Shown in pieces: positions 28,983 to 38,147 of a stretch of DNA of 64,000 bases (within the stretch, counting starts at the first letter, position 1; every line of letters begins with the position of its first letter). A program made the translations under genes and the position numbers. Below the pieces are notes generated by a model. It saw only the letters and a list, made by a program, of their open reading frames with translations. It was not told the origin of the DNA and ran no database searches. This DNA is from Deltaproteobacteria bacterium (GTDB lineage Bacteria > Myxococcota > Myxococcia > SLRQ01), in NCBI GenBank assembly GCA_029210625.1, contig JARGFU010000023.1, forward strand, positions 1 through 64,000, read 5' to 3'.

Positions 28983-29465
28983 TCAGCCCTCGCCGAAGGC
29001 GACGTCGAGGATCTCGAAGCTCCGGGGCCCCTTCCCGGTGCGGATGGTGACCTCGTCGTCGATCCGCTTGCCGATGAGGCCCCGGGCGATCGGCGAGGCG
29101 ATGGAGATCCGTCCCCGGTCGAGGTCGGTCTCGTCCTCGCCGACGATGGTGTAGGTGAGCTCGTCGTCGGAGTCGATGTCGAGGAGCTTCACCGTGGCGC
29201 CGAAGACGATGCGCTCCCCGGAGAGGGTGCTCACGTCGATCACCTCGGCCCGGGAGAGCCGGTCCTCGAGGTAGGAGATCCGGGCCTCGATCAGCCCCTG
29301 CTTCTCCTTGGCCGCGTGGTACTCGGCGTTCTCGGAGAGATCGCCGTGCTCCCGGGCGATGCCGATCTCCTTGGAGATGGCCGGCCGGTCCTCGGCCTTG
29401 AGGCGCTTGAGCTCTGCCTTCAGGGCCACGTGGCCCTCCGTCGTCATCGGTACCCGTTCGGACAT
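28983..29465 (-). CDS. greA: Transcription elongation factor GreA
   Basis: Rescues backtracked RNA polymerase by stimulating transcript cleavage. 160 residues, standard length. The N-terminal coiled coil carries the acidic tip EHGDLSENAEYHAAKEKQG, where the Asp and Glu act in the polymerase secondary channel. The C-terminal FKBP-like domain starts about residue 84 (GERIVFGATVKLLD) and contains SPIARGLIGKRIDDEV. It starts 10 bp after the carB stop and ends 13 bp before recG, so it probably shares the pyrimidine operon transcript. Confidence 0.96.
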   Translation of the reverse strand: MSERVPMTTEGHVALKAELKRLKAEDRPAISKEIGIAREHGDLSENAEYHAAKEKQGLIEARISYLEDRLSRAEVIDVSTLSGERIVFGATVKLLDIDSDDELTYTIVGEDETDLDRGRISIASPIARGLIGKRIDDEVTIRTGKGPRSFEILDVAFGEG

Positions 29466-29475
29466 GGCAGGCTCG

Positions 29476-32400
29476 TTACCCGGCGTTTTCGGCCCCTGTC
29501 AAGCGACGGGCCCAGGCCGCGCTCTCCCGGTGACGGGCGTGGTAGGTCTGCAGGGGCACCACCGGCTCCCCGTCGAAGCCCATCCGGCGCACCTGCGCCC
29601 GGCGCTCGAGCGCGCCGACCGCGGCGAGGCCGGCGGCCAGGTTGGTGACGTAGGGGACGTTGCGCATCAGCGCCTCGCGGCGGATCGAGAAGGAGTCGCG
29701 GATCTCCTGCTGACCCTCGGTCGTGTTCACCACCAGGGCGACGTCGCCGGCCATGATCCGATCCACGCAGTTGGGTGAGCCCTCGCTGACCTTCAGCACC
29801 GACTCGCAGACCACGCCCCTCGCCTTGAGGTAGGCCGCGGTGCCGGTGGTGGCCAGGAGGGAGAGCCCGAGGCCCGAGAGGCGGCGGGCCACGTCGACGA
29901 TCTCCTCCTTGTCGGCGTCGCGCACCGAGAGGAAGGCCAGCCCGGTGTCGGGCAGGTGGTTGCCCGAGGCCTCCTGGGCCTTGCCGTAGGCCTCGCCGAA
30001 GGTGGGCGCGATGCCCATCACCTCGCCGGTGGAGCGCATCTCGGGGCCCAGGATGGTGTCGGTGCCCGGCAGCTTCTTGAAGGGGAAGACCGCCTCCTTC
30101 ACCGCGAAGTACTGGGGCGAGGGCGGGAGGCCGTCGGGAAGGCCGCCGTAGCCCAGCTCGTGCAGGGACCGGCCCAGCATCACCAGGGTCGCCAGGCGCG
30201 CCACCGGCACCCCGGTAGCCTTGCCCACGAAGGGGACGGTGCGCGAGGCGCGGGGGTTCACCTCGATGAGGTAGACCTTCCTCCCCAGCAGGGCGAACTG
30301 GACGTTCATCAGCCCGACCACCCCGAGCTCGCGGGCGAGCTGGAGGGAGATGCGGGCCAGGTCCCGGACGATCTCGGGGCCGAGGGTGAAGGGCGGCAGG
30401 GCGCAGGCCGAGTCGCCGGAGTGGATCCCCGCCTCCTCGATGTGCTCCATCACGCCGCTGACCAGGCCCTCCTTGCCGTCGAAGACGACGTCCACGTCCA
30501 CCTCGACCGCGTCCCGCAGGAAGCGGTCGATGAGGATGGGGTGGTCGGGCGAGACGTCGGTGGCCTCCCGCACGTAGCGCTTGAGGGCCTCCTCGTCGTG
30601 GACGATCTCCATGGCCCGGCCGCCGAGCACGTAGGAGGGGCGCACCATCACCGGGAAGCCGATCTTCGAGGCGGCCTGGAGGGCCTCGGCCTCGCTCCGG
30701 GCCAGGCCCCCGGCCGGCTGCCGCAGGCCCTGCTCGTTCAGCAGCGCGGCGAAGCGCTCGCGGTCCTCGGCGCGGTCGATGGCCGCCGGCGGCGTGCCCA
30801 GGATCGGCACCCCGGCGGCCTCCAGGGCGGCGGCCAGCTTCAGCGGGGTCTGCCCGCCGAACTGCACGATGACGCCGAGGATCTCGCCGGCCTGCTGCTC
30901 CCGCTCGATGACCGCCAGGACGTGCTCGAAGGTCAGGGGCTCGAAGTAGAGCCGGTCGGCGGTGTCGTAGTCGGTGGAGACCGTCTCGGGGTTGCAGTTG
31001 ACCATGATGGCCTCGACCCCGGCCTCCTTCAGGGCGTAGGCCGCCTGCACGCAGCAGTAGTCGAACTCGATCCCCTGCCCGATGCGGTTGGGGCCGCTGC
31101 CGAGGATGATCACCTTCTTCGCGCCGCTCGGCTCGGCCTCGCACTCGTCCTCGTAGGTCGAGTAGAGGTAGGGCGTGAAGGCCTCGAACTCGGCGCCGCA
31201 GGTGTCGACCCGCTTGTAGACCGCCACCACCCCCGCGGCCTTGCGGCGGCGACGGACCTCGGCCTCGCTCTGGCGGGTCAGCGCGGCGATGCGGCCGTCG
31301 GAGAGGCCGGCGCGCTTGAGCTCGCGCCAGGTCCGGGCGTCGTCCTCGGCCGGCAGGCCGGCCGCGCGCAGCGCCTCCTCCCGGGCGACGATCTTGGCGA
31401 TCCGCCGCAGGAACCAGCGGTCGATCTTCGTGCGCTCGAAGACCTCCTCCAGCGGGAGGCCCCGGCGCAGGCCCTCCGCCACCCAGCGCAGGCGGTCGGG
31501 GCCCGGGGGCGAGAGCTCCGCCCGGATCGTCTCGAGGGTGACCTCGCGGGGCTCTTGCCCCTTGGGGGTCCAGAGCTCCAGGCCGTCACAGCCGACCTCC
31601 ATCGAGGCCAGGGCCTTGCCCAGGGACTCCTCGAGGGTGCGCCCGAGGGCCATCACCTCCCCCACCGACTTCATGGCGGTGGTCAGGCGGGTGTCGGCGC
31701 CCGGGAACTTCTCGAAGGCGAAGCGCGGGATCTTGGTGACGACGTAGTCGATCGAGGGCTCGAAGCAGGCCTTCGTCTTCTTGGTGATGTCGCTCTCGAT
31801 CTCGTCGAGGGTGAAGCCGACGGCCAGCAGCGCCGCGAACTTGGCGATGGGGAAGCCGGTGGCCTTCGAGGCCAGCGCCGAGGAGCGGCTCACCCGGGGG
31901 TTCATCTCGATGACCACCAGGTCGCCGTTGTCGGGGTTCACCGCGTACTGGATGTTGCAGCCGCCGGTGTCCACGCCGATCCGCCGCAGGATGGCCAGCG
32001 CCGAGTCCCGCATGACCTGGTACTCGCGGTCGGTGAGGGTCTGGGCCGGCGCGACGGTGATGGAGTCGCCGGTGTGCACGCCCATCGGATCGAGGTTCTC
32101 GATCGAGCAGACGATGACCGCGTTGTCGGCGCGGTCGCGCATCACCTCGAGCTCGTACTCCTTCCACCCGGCGATGGAGGTCTCGAGCAGCACCGTGCGG
32201 TTGGGGCTCTCTCGCAGCGCCTCCTCGACCTTGCGATCGATCTCCGCCTCGTGCTCGACCACCGAGCCGCCGCCCCCGCCCAGGGTGAAGGAGGGGCGCA
32301 GGATCCAGGGCAGCGGGATGGTCGCCAGGGTCTCCCGGGCCTCGGCCAGCGAGCCGATGTAGCGCGAGAGCGGGGTCTTCAGGCCGATCTCGTGCATGGC

Positions 32401-32802
32401 CTTCTGGAAGCGGTCCCGGTCCTCGGCCTCCTCGATGGCGTGGAGGGTGGCGCCGATCAGCTCGACCCCGTGGGCCTCGAGCACCCCGGCCTTCGCCAGG
32501 TCCACCGCCAGGTTCAGGGCCGTCTGCCCGCCGAGGGTGGGCAGGAGGGCGTCGGGCTTCTCCAGCTCGATGATCCTCGTCGCGGCCTCGACCGTGAGCG
32601 GCTCCACGTAGGTGGCGTCCGCCATCTGGGGGTCGGTCATGATGGTGGCCGGGTTCGAGTTGTGGAGCACGACCCGATAGCCCTGGGCCTTCAGCATCCG
32701 GCAGGCCTGGGTCCCGGAGTAGTCGAACTCGCAGGCCTGCCCGATCACGATCGGCCCGGAACCCACGAGGAGGATGGTCGAGAGATCGTCGCGGCGCGGC
32801 AT
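29476..32802 (-). CDS. carB: Carbamoyl-phosphate synthase large subunit
   Basis: Makes carbamoyl phosphate from bicarbonate, ATP and ammonia delivered by CarA; the product feeds UMP and arginine synthesis. 1108 residues with the usual duplicated ATP-grasp arrangement: first half with [20 protein letters not shown] near residue 15, second with [20 protein letters not shown] near residue 565. The C-terminal MGS-like allosteric domain (about 950-1080) contains [16 protein letters not shown], the site where UMP or ornithine binds in other bacteria. It is separated from carA by one unknown gene. It is followed closely by greA. Confidence 0.97.
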   Translation of the reverse strand: MPRRDDLSTILLVGSGPIVIGQACEFDYSGTQACRMLKAQGYRVVLHNSNPATIMTDPQMADATYVEPLTVEAATRIIELEKPDALLPTLGGQTALNLAVDLAKAGVLEAHGVELIGATLHAIEEAEDRDRFQKAMHEIGLKTPLSRYIGSLAEARETLATIPLPWILRPSFTLGGGGGSVVEHEAEIDRKVEEALRESPNRTVLLETSIAGWKEYELEVMRDRADNAVIVCSIENLDPMGVHTGDSITVAPAQTLTDREYQVMRDSALAILRRIGVDTGGCNIQYAVNPDNGDLVVIEMNPRVSRSSALASKATGFPIAKFAALLAVGFTLDEIESDITKKTKACFEPSIDYVVTKIPRFAFEKFPGADTRLTTAMKSVGEVMALGRTLEESLGKALASMEVGCDGLELWTPKGQEPREVTLETIRAELSPPGPDRLRWVAEGLRRGLPLEEVFERTKIDRWFLRRIAKIVAREEALRAAGLPAEDDARTWRELKRAGLSDGRIAALTRQSEAEVRRRRKAAGVVAVYKRVDTCGAEFEAFTPYLYSTYEDECEAEPSGAKKVIILGSGPNRIGQGIEFDYCCVQAAYALKEAGVEAIMVNCNPETVSTDYDTADRLYFEPLTFEHVLAVIEREQQAGEILGVIVQFGGQTPLKLAAALEAAGVPILGTPPAAIDRAEDRERFAALLNEQGLRQPAGGLARSEAEALQAASKIGFPVMVRPSYVLGGRAMEIVHDEEALKRYVREATDVSPDHPILIDRFLRDAVEVDVDVVFDGKEGLVSGVMEHIEEAGIHSGDSACALPPFTLGPEIVRDLARISLQLARELGVVGLMNVQFALLGRKVYLIEVNPRASRTVPFVGKATGVPVARLATLVMLGRSLHELGYGGLPDGLPPSPQYFAVKEAVFPFKKLPGTDTILGPEMRSTGEVMGIAPTFGEAYGKAQEASGNHLPDTGLAFLSVRDADKEEIVDVARRLSGLGLSLLATTGTAAYLKARGVVCESVLKVSEGSPNCVDRIMAGDVALVVNTTEGQQEIRDSFSIRREALMRNVPYVTNLAAGLAAVGALERRAQVRRMGFDGEPVVPLQTYHARHRESAAWARRLTGAENAG

Positions 32803-32838
32803 CGAGCGGGGCGAATACCACGAAGGCGCGGGCCGCGC

Positions 32839-33504
32839 CTACTCCAGGGCCATCCCGTAGATCTTGGTGGGGTTGGGGGGGGCCAGGTTCCGGCCCCGCT
32901 GGCGCTCCAGGTTCAGCACCGTCCGGGCCAGGAGGGCCAGGAAGCGCTCGCGGTCCCGGGGCTCGGCCAGCTCCCCGGCCTTCCGGCGGCGCTTGGCCGT
33001 CTTCAGGAGCAGGCGGCGGACCTCCCGGGGGTGGTAGATGAAGGCCCGGCCGAAGATCAGGTGCTCCCGGAAGGGCACCAGCCGGGTCTGGACCAGATCC
33101 CCCTTCTCCACCCCGGCCAGGCGCCGGCGCTCGTGGACCTCGAGGTCCTCCCCGGTGAGCAGATCCCGCACCCGCAGGTCGCTGTCCCGGAGCTTGCGCA
33201 CCTCGAAGAGGCCGTTGCGGGTGTTGCAGAGGCCCCGCAGGATCGCCCGGTCCTCGGTGGTCAGGGTCTCGCCCTGCTCCTCGAGGAAGCGCTCCACCGG
33301 CCGGCGGCCCTGGTGGTCCAGCCCGAGGACGTAGTCGAAGAGGTAGTACTCCGAGAAGGCGCTCATCCGGCTCTCGAAGGCCGCGTCCTCCTCGTGCACC
33401 TCACCGGTGGCGCCGAAGAAGCGCTCGCGGGCGGCTTGCAGCTCGTCCCGGAAGACCTCGCTGGTGGCCCAATCGGCCAGTCGTTCGAACTGTGCGTTGA
33501 ACAC
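32839..33504 (-). CDS. Unknown 221-residue protein between carA and carB
   Basis: Starts with GTG at 33504 (no ATG near) and ends 36 bp before carB. No family recognised. It is soluble, rich in Arg and Glu, with no signal peptide or membrane segment. The centre (about 90-145) looks like a small beta-rich module: FEVRKLRDSDLRVRDLLTG, then GDLVQTRLVPFREHLIFG. It is followed by HPREVRRLLLKTAKRRRK, a basic helix. It ends in APPNPTKIYGMALE. The beta module with a charged helix could be a nucleic-acid or protein-binding unit (inference). It lies inside the UMP operon in the position between the two carbamoyl-phosphate synthase subunits. Confidence 0.78.
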   Translation of the reverse strand: MFNAQFERLADWATSEVFRDELQAARERFFGATGEVHEEDAAFESRMSAFSEYYLFDYVLGLDHQGRRPVERFLEEQGETLTTEDRAILRGLCNTRNGLFEVRKLRDSDLRVRDLLTGEDLEVHERRRLAGVEKGDLVQTRLVPFREHLIFGRAFIYHPREVRRLLLKTAKRRRKAGELAEPRDRERFLALLARTVLNLERQRGRNLAPPNPTKIYGMALE

Positions 33505-33603
33505 GGAGTTGCCGTCTGCCTCGTTGCCCCGATCGCTGGTTCCGGGGGGCGAGTATAGCCTCCCCGCCCCGCCCCGCTCATGACGCGGCGTGCCGGGCCG
33601 GAA

Positions 33604-34698
33604 TCAGGCCCGGGAGGCCTCGATCCGGCCGAGGAAGCGCTCGAAGAGGTGGCGAGCGTCGTGGGGGCCGGGGGCGGCCTCGGGGTGGTACTGCACGCCG
33701 GCGGCGTTCTTCGCCGGGGCGCTGATGCCCTCGACGGTCTCGTCGTTCAGGCTGCGGTGGCTCACGACGACGCCCTCGGGGAGGCTCTGCTCGTCGATGG
33801 CGAAGCCATGGTTCTGGCTGGTGACCTCCACCTTGCCGGTCTCGAGGTCGAGGACCGGGTGGTTCGCCCCATGGTGGCCGAAGGGCAGCTTGTGGGTCCT
33901 CGCGCCCAGGGCCAGGCCCAGGAGCTGGGAGCCCAGGCAGATCCCGAAGAGGGGCACCTGGCCGAGCAGGCCCTTCACGGTCTCGATCTGGTGGGTGAGC
34001 ACCGCCGGATCGCCGGGGCCGTTGGAGAGGAGCACGCCCTCGGGGCCGACCTCGAGCACCTGCCCGGCGGTGACCGAGGCGGGCAGCAGCACCACCTCGC
34101 AGCCGTGCTCCCGCAGCTGCTCCACGATGGCGCCCTTGGCGCCGTAGTCGATCACGGCGACCCGCGCCCGCTGCTCGCCGGTGAGCGGCGGCAGGGTCTC
34201 GCGCTTCCTGGTGCTGACCTCGGAGACGAGGTCCCGGCCCTCCATCCCCGGTGCGGCGGCGGCCTGGGCCCTCAGCGCGTCCACGGACTTGCCGGTGCTG
34301 TCGAGGACGCCCATCTGGGCCCCAGCGCTGCGGATCCGGCGGACCAGCTTGCGGGTGTCTACGCCGGAGAGGCCGACCACGCCGTGGCGCGTGAGGTAGG
34401 CGTCGAGCTCCTCCTCCGAGGTCCAGGACGAGGCCTCCCGCTCGAGGTTGCGCACGATGACGCCCCGGGCCCGGGGCGCGGGCGCCTCGTCGGCGGCGGC
34501 GTGGGTGCCGTAGTTGCCGATCTCCGGGTAGGTGAAGCAGATGAGCTGCCCGGCGTAGGAGGGGTCGGAGATGATCTCCTGGTAGCCGGTCAGGGCGGTG
34601 TTGAAGACCACCTCCCCGACCACGGTGTCCCTCGCCCCGAAGGCCTCGCCCTCGAGGACGAGCCCGTCGGCCAGCACCAGCCGGGCCACCTCGCTCAA
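33604..34698 (-). CDS. carA: Carbamoyl-phosphate synthase small (glutaminase) subunit
   Basis: Hydrolyses glutamine and channels ammonia to CarB. 364 residues. The N-terminal half is the CarA-specific domain (LADGLVLEGEAFGA, LTGYQEIISDPSYAGQ). The class I glutaminase half has the nucleophile Cys in LFGICLGSQLLGLA and the His-Pro-Glu triad in QYHPEAAPGP. It starts with TTG at 34698, overlapping the pyrC stop by 4 nt (TTGA). A good GGAGG ribosome site 6 nt upstream decides the start. Part of the pyrR-pyrB-pyrC-carA-(unknown)-carB order. Confidence 0.96.
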   Translation of the reverse strand: MSEVARLVLADGLVLEGEAFGARDTVVGEVVFNTALTGYQEIISDPSYAGQLICFTYPEIGNYGTHAAADEAPAPRARGVIVRNLEREASSWTSEEELDAYLTRHGVVGLSGVDTRKLVRRIRSAGAQMGVLDSTGKSVDALRAQAAAAPGMEGRDLVSEVSTRKRETLPPLTGEQRARVAVIDYGAKGAIVEQLREHGCEVVLLPASVTAGQVLEVGPEGVLLSNGPGDPAVLTHQIETVKGLLGQVPLFGICLGSQLLGLALGARTHKLPFGHHGANHPVLDLETGKVEVTSQNHGFAIDEQSLPEGVVVSHRSLNDETVEGISAPAKNAAGVQYHPEAAPGPHDARHLFERFLGRIEASRA

Positions 34699-35987
34699 GC
34701 CGCACCTCCGCGGTCCTGGTAGACCTTGCGGCCCGCGACCCAGGTGCTCTTCACCCTCCCCTGCAGCCTCCAGCCGGCGAAGGGGGTGTTGCGGCTCTTC
34801 GAGTAGAAGCGCTTCGGGTCGACGTCCCAGGCCTCGTCGAGGTCGACGATCGTCAGATCCGCCGGGCGGCCGGGCAGCAGGGTGCCGGTCTCGAGGCCCA
34901 GGACGCCCGCCGGGCCGCTGGTGAGCAGCTCGATGGCGCGCAGGAGCGGCAGCTCGCCCTCCAGAACCAGCTTGAGGGTCAGGGCGGCGGCGGTCTCCAG
35001 GCCGACCACACCGTTGGCGGCGGCCGGGTACTCCAGGTCCTTCTCCACCGCCGAGTGCGGGGCGTGGTCGGTGGCGATGGCGTCCACCGTGCCGTCGCGC
35101 AGGGCCTTGAGCAGCGCCTTGCGATCGGCGGAGGCCCGCAGGGGCGGCGCCATCTTGGTGGAGGTGTCGTAGGAGGCCACCGCCTCGTCGGTGAGGCTGA
35201 AGTGGTGCGGCGTCACCTCGCAGGTGACCTTCAGCTTGCGCTTCTTGGCGGCCCGCACCGCCCGGGCGGCCCCCTCGGTGGAGAGGTGCGCCACGTGGAG
35301 GTGGCCGCCGGTGGTCTCGAGCAGGGCGATGTCCCGCACCACCATCACGTCCTCGGCGGCGGAGGGGATGCCCTTGAGGCCCAGGGTGGTCGAGTGCTCC
35401 CCCTCGTGCATCGCCCCGCCCTTGGAGAGGGTCAGATCCTCCTCGTGGACCATCACCGCCAGGCCCAGCCCCTTCGCGTACTCGAGGGCCCGGCGCATCA
35501 CCGAGGCGCTCATCACCGGCTTGCCGTCGTCGGTGAAGATCACGCAGCCGGCCTGCGCCAGCAGCCCCATCTCGGCGAGGGCCTCGCCCTTCAGGCCGAC
35601 GGTCACCGCCCCCGCCGGCAGCACCCGGCAGAGGCGCGCGCGCCTCGCCCGGTCCAGGATCAGCTCGGTCACCGTGGGGCTGTCGTTCACCGGGTCGGTG
35701 TTGGGCATCGAGACGATGGTGGTGAAGCCCCCCGCCACCGCGGCCATCGCCCCGGAGGCGACGTCCTCCTTGTACTCGTGGCCCGGCTCGCGCAGGTGCA
35801 CGTGGAGATCGATGAAGCCGGGGGTGACCAGCATGCCCCTCGCGTCGACGAGGGTGTCCGCCTTGCTCGGGGGCCGCTTGAGGAGGTCCTTGACGACCTC
35901 GCCCTCGAGGACGACCGAGCGGACCTCGTCGAGGCCCTGCGCCGGGTCCACCACCCTGCCGTTCGCGATGACCGTTCGCTTCGCCAT
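34695..35987 (-). CDS. pyrC: Dihydroorotase
   Basis: Cyclises carbamoyl aspartate to dihydroorotate. 430 residues, which with its sequence places it in the longer, Bacillus-like class of dihydroorotases. Zinc ligands His62 and His64 are in FIDLHVHLREPGHEYKED, and the later metal ligands lie in CEVTPHHFSLTDE and IATDHAPHSAVEKD. It lies 4 bp after the pyrB stop, and its own stop overlaps the TTG start of carA. pyrC next to pyrB is the usual pairing for this class, in which the two enzymes can form a complex. Confidence 0.96.
   Translation of the reverse strand: MAKRTVIANGRVVDPAQGLDEVRSVVLEGEVVKDLLKRPPSKADTLVDARGMLVTPGFIDLHVHLREPGHEYKEDVASGAMAAVAGGFTTIVSMPNTDPVNDSPTVTELILDRARRARLCRVLPAGAVTVGLKGEALAEMGLLAQAGCVIFTDDGKPVMSASVMRRALEYAKGLGLAVMVHEEDLTLSKGGAMHEGEHSTTLGLKGIPSAAEDVMVVRDIALLETTGGHLHVAHLSTEGAARAVRAAKKRKLKVTCEVTPHHFSLTDEAVASYDTSTKMAPPLRASADRKALLKALRDGTVDAIATDHAPHSAVEKDLEYPAAANGVVGLETAAALTLKLVLEGELPLLRAIELLTSGPAGVLGLETGTLLPGRPADLTIVDLDEAWDVDPKRFYSKSRNTPFAGWRLQGRVKSTWVAGRKVYQDRGGAA
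34705..34709 (-). promoter_or_regulatory. Ribosome binding site that fixes the TTG start of carA
   Basis: GGAGG on the minus strand, 6 nt before the TTG at 34698, inside the last codons of pyrC. It supports the non-ATG start and tight translational coupling. Confidence 0.8.
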
Positions 35988-35991
35988 GATG

Positions 35992-36975
35992 TCAGCTCTC
36001 CGCGCCGAGGCGCTCGGGGTCGTTGTCGTGGCCGGCGGTGAGATAGAGCAGCGCCATCCGCACCGCCACCCCGTTCTCGACCTGGTCGAGGATCACGCTG
36101 GCCGGGCCGTCGGCCACCCGCGGATCCAGCTCCACGCCCCGGTTGATGGGGCCGGGGTGCAGCACCACGGCGTCCTTCTTCAGGCGCTCGGCCCGGGCCA
36201 GCCCGAGGCCGAAGAGGCGGCTGTACTCGCGGTCCGTGGGGAAGAGGGGCTCGGCGATCCGCTCCTTCTGGATGCGCAGCATCATCACCGCGTCCGCGTC
36301 CTCGAAGGCCCCGTCGAGCTGGTGGCTCACCTCGATGCCCGGGAAGGCCTGCCTCATCCCCAGCGGGATCATGGTGGGCGGCCCCACGACGCGCACCTTC
36401 GCGCCCAGCATGGGCAGGAGGCGCAGGTTCGAGCCGGCGACCCGGCTGTGGGTGATGTCGCCGACGATGACGATCCGCTTGCCCCTCAGGCTGCCCGGCT
36501 CGCCCGCGCTCCCGAAGGCGTCCTGGAGGGTCAGGGCGTCGAGCAGCGCCTGGGAGGGGTGCTCGTGGAGGCCGTCTCCGGCGTTCACCACCGCGCAGCC
36601 CAGGTTGCGGGCCAGCATCCAGGGCACGCCGGCGGCGTGAGAGCGGACCACCACCACGTCGGGGTGCATCGCCTCCAGGTTCTTCGCGGTGTCCATGAGG
36701 GTCTCCCCCTTGGTGAGGGAGGAGGACGACCCGCTGAAGTTGATGACGTCGGCCGAAAGCATCTTCCCCGCCACCTCGAAGGAGGTGCGGGTGCGGGTGC
36801 TCGGCTCGAAGAAGAGGTTCACGGCCAGGCGGCCCCGCAGGGTCGGCACCTTCTTCACCGGCCGGGAGAGGATCTCCTTGAAGACCCGGGCGGTCTTCAG
36901 GATCGTCTCGACCTGCGACAGGTTGAGCTCGCCGATGCCCAGGACGTGGCGGATGAGCGCATTCCTCGTACCCAT
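35992..36975 (-). CDS. pyrB: Aspartate carbamoyltransferase catalytic subunit
   Basis: Condenses carbamoyl phosphate with aspartate. 327 residues. The carbamoyl-phosphate site FEPSTRTRTSFEVAG (Ser59 to Thr64) is intact, as are HPSQALLDALT and the aspartate-binding MMLRIQKERI. No regulatory subunit (pyrI) gene is near, which fits an operon controlled by PyrR. It lies 62 bp after the pyrR stop and 4 bp before pyrC. Confidence 0.96.
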   Translation of the reverse strand: MGTRNALIRHVLGIGELNLSQVETILKTARVFKEILSRPVKKVPTLRGRLAVNLFFEPSTRTRTSFEVAGKMLSADVINFSGSSSSLTKGETLMDTAKNLEAMHPDVVVVRSHAAGVPWMLARNLGCAVVNAGDGLHEHPSQALLDALTLQDAFGSAGEPGSLRGKRIVIVGDITHSRVAGSNLRLLPMLGAKVRVVGPPTMIPLGMRQAFPGIEVSHQLDGAFEDADAVMMLRIQKERIAEPLFPTDREYSRLFGLGLARAERLKKDAVVLHPGPINRGVELDPRVADGPASVILDQVENGVAVRMALLYLTAGHDNDPERLGAES

Positions 36976-37037
36976 GATGTTCTCGCTGCTTTCTCTGTGG
37001 CCGCCGCCCCCCGGGAGAGAGGACGGCGGGTGAGCGT

Positions 37038-37586
37038 TCAGGAGATGAGGACGACCTCGTCCTTGCCGTGGGTCTCTTTCAGGTGGACCTTCACCGAGAG
37101 GTCATGGCCGGGCGCCGGCAGGTCGAGGACCTCGCCGACGAAGTCCGGGGCGATGGGCAGCTCCCGGCCGCCGCGATCGACCAGGGCGGCCAGCGCGATG
37201 CGCTGCGGCCGGCCGAAGTCCATCAGGGCGTCGATCGCGGCCCGGACGGTGCGGCCGGTGTAGAGGACGTCGTCGACCAGCACCACCCAGCGGTCCCGCA
37301 GGCCGAAGCGCAGGCGGGTGGGCCCGACCTGCGGCTGGTCCAGACCCCGGAGGAGGTCGTCGCGGTAGAGGGTGATGTCGAGGGTGCCCCGCTCGAGGGC
37401 CCGGCCCAGCTCGGGCTCCAGCCGGGCCGCCAGGCGGTCGGCCAGGGGCACCCCGCCGGTGCGGATCCCCACCAGGCAGAGGGCCTCGCGGTCCTCGCAG
37501 GCCTCGAGGATCGCCGCCGCCATGCGGTCGAGCGCCGCCTCGATGGCCGCCGCGTCCAGGAGCCGTCGGTTCTTCCGCGCCGTCAT
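37038..37586 (-). CDS. pyrR: PyrR: pyrimidine operon regulator / uracil phosphoribosyltransferase
   Basis: 182 residues, standard for PyrR. The PRPP-binding motif VVLVDDVLYTGRTVRA is at residues 101-116, and VGIRTGGVPLADRLA is typical of the family. In Gram-positive bacteria PyrR binds pyr mRNA in the presence of UMP and promotes termination; elsewhere it can act on translation. It heads the pyrB-pyrC-carA-carB group, which argues for the regulatory role here. I could not identify a PyrR binding loop in the 13 nt before it or in the gap before pyrB. An uncharacterised membrane protein gene lies immediately upstream. Confidence 0.94.
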   Translation of the reverse strand: MTARKNRRLLDAAAIEAALDRMAAAILEACEDREALCLVGIRTGGVPLADRLAARLEPELGRALERGTLDITLYRDDLLRGLDQPQVGPTRLRFGLRDRWVVLVDDVLYTGRTVRAAIDALMDFGRPQRIALAALVDRGGRELPIAPDFVGEVLDLPAPGHDLSVKVHLKETHGKDEVVLIS

Positions 37587-37599
37587 GGTCGGTGCGCTC

Positions 37600-38061
37600 C
37601 TACTCGAGCTTGATCTCGCACTCGAGCGTGAAGGACTTGTACTTCTGCTTCTTGATGAAGGGGAACTTCACCACCCGCGTGTAGGGCGCCTCGATGCGGA
37701 GCATCGGCGGGACCACGGACTCGTCGATGGTGACCCGGAGTTCGTCGTCCCGCGGGCGGATGGCCGGCAGCTTCTTCACCTCTCCGAACTCCGCGGCCTC
37801 CTCCATCCGGACCTCGGCGAGGGCCTTCTTGAGCTCGAGGCGGGTGCGCTCCTCGTCCTTGTACCTCCAGGTCTTGCTCAGGGTCTCCTCGCACTTCGAC
37901 CGGGCGTTGTAGTGGTCGAGGTAGACCGGCGCGTAGGCGATCAGGAGGTAGATGCCCCCGACCGCGCCGAGGAGCAGCAGGTAGGTCAGCCAGGAGGTCT
38001 CGCCGCGCTCTTCCAGGAAGAGCCTTCGGGCGAGGCGGCGGGGGGCCTTGTACGATCGCAT
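37600..38061 (-). CDS. Small single-span membrane protein of unknown function
   Basis: 153 residues. One transmembrane helix at about residues 24-46 (WLTYLLLLGAVGGIYLLIAY) follows a positive N-terminus, so the C-terminal 105 residues should face the periplasm. That part has a Lys/Glu-rich helix (about 55-90) then a beta-rich end. The architecture recalls DUF4845-like or pilin-like proteins, but I do not recognise the family. It lies 13 bp upstream of pyrR and 85 bp downstream of lepA on the same strand. Confidence 0.75.
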   Translation of the reverse strand: MRSYKAPRRLARRLFLEERGETSWLTYLLLLGAVGGIYLLIAYAPVYLDHYNARSKCEETLSKTWRYKDEERTRLELKKALAEVRMEEAAEFGEVKKLPAIRPRDDELRVTIDESVVPPMLRIEAPYTRVVKFPFIKKQKYKSFTLECEIKLE

Positions 38062-38112
38062 GCGGGGTGGCGTAGCACCGGCCCCCGCGGGCCGTCAATC
38101 GAGCCCCCCCCT

Positions 38113-38147
38113 GGCCCGGCAGGAGCCCTCCAGGGGGCCTCCGGGCC
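38113..38147 (-). terminator. Strong GC hairpin at lepA stop
   Basis: Outer arms GGCCCGG / CCGGGCC (7 bp) enclose a second stem (GGAG with CTCC, CCC with GGG). The hairpin begins in the lepA stop codon. No T-tract follows, so it may be a partial terminator or 3' stabiliser separating lepA from the pyr genes. Confidence 0.5.
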
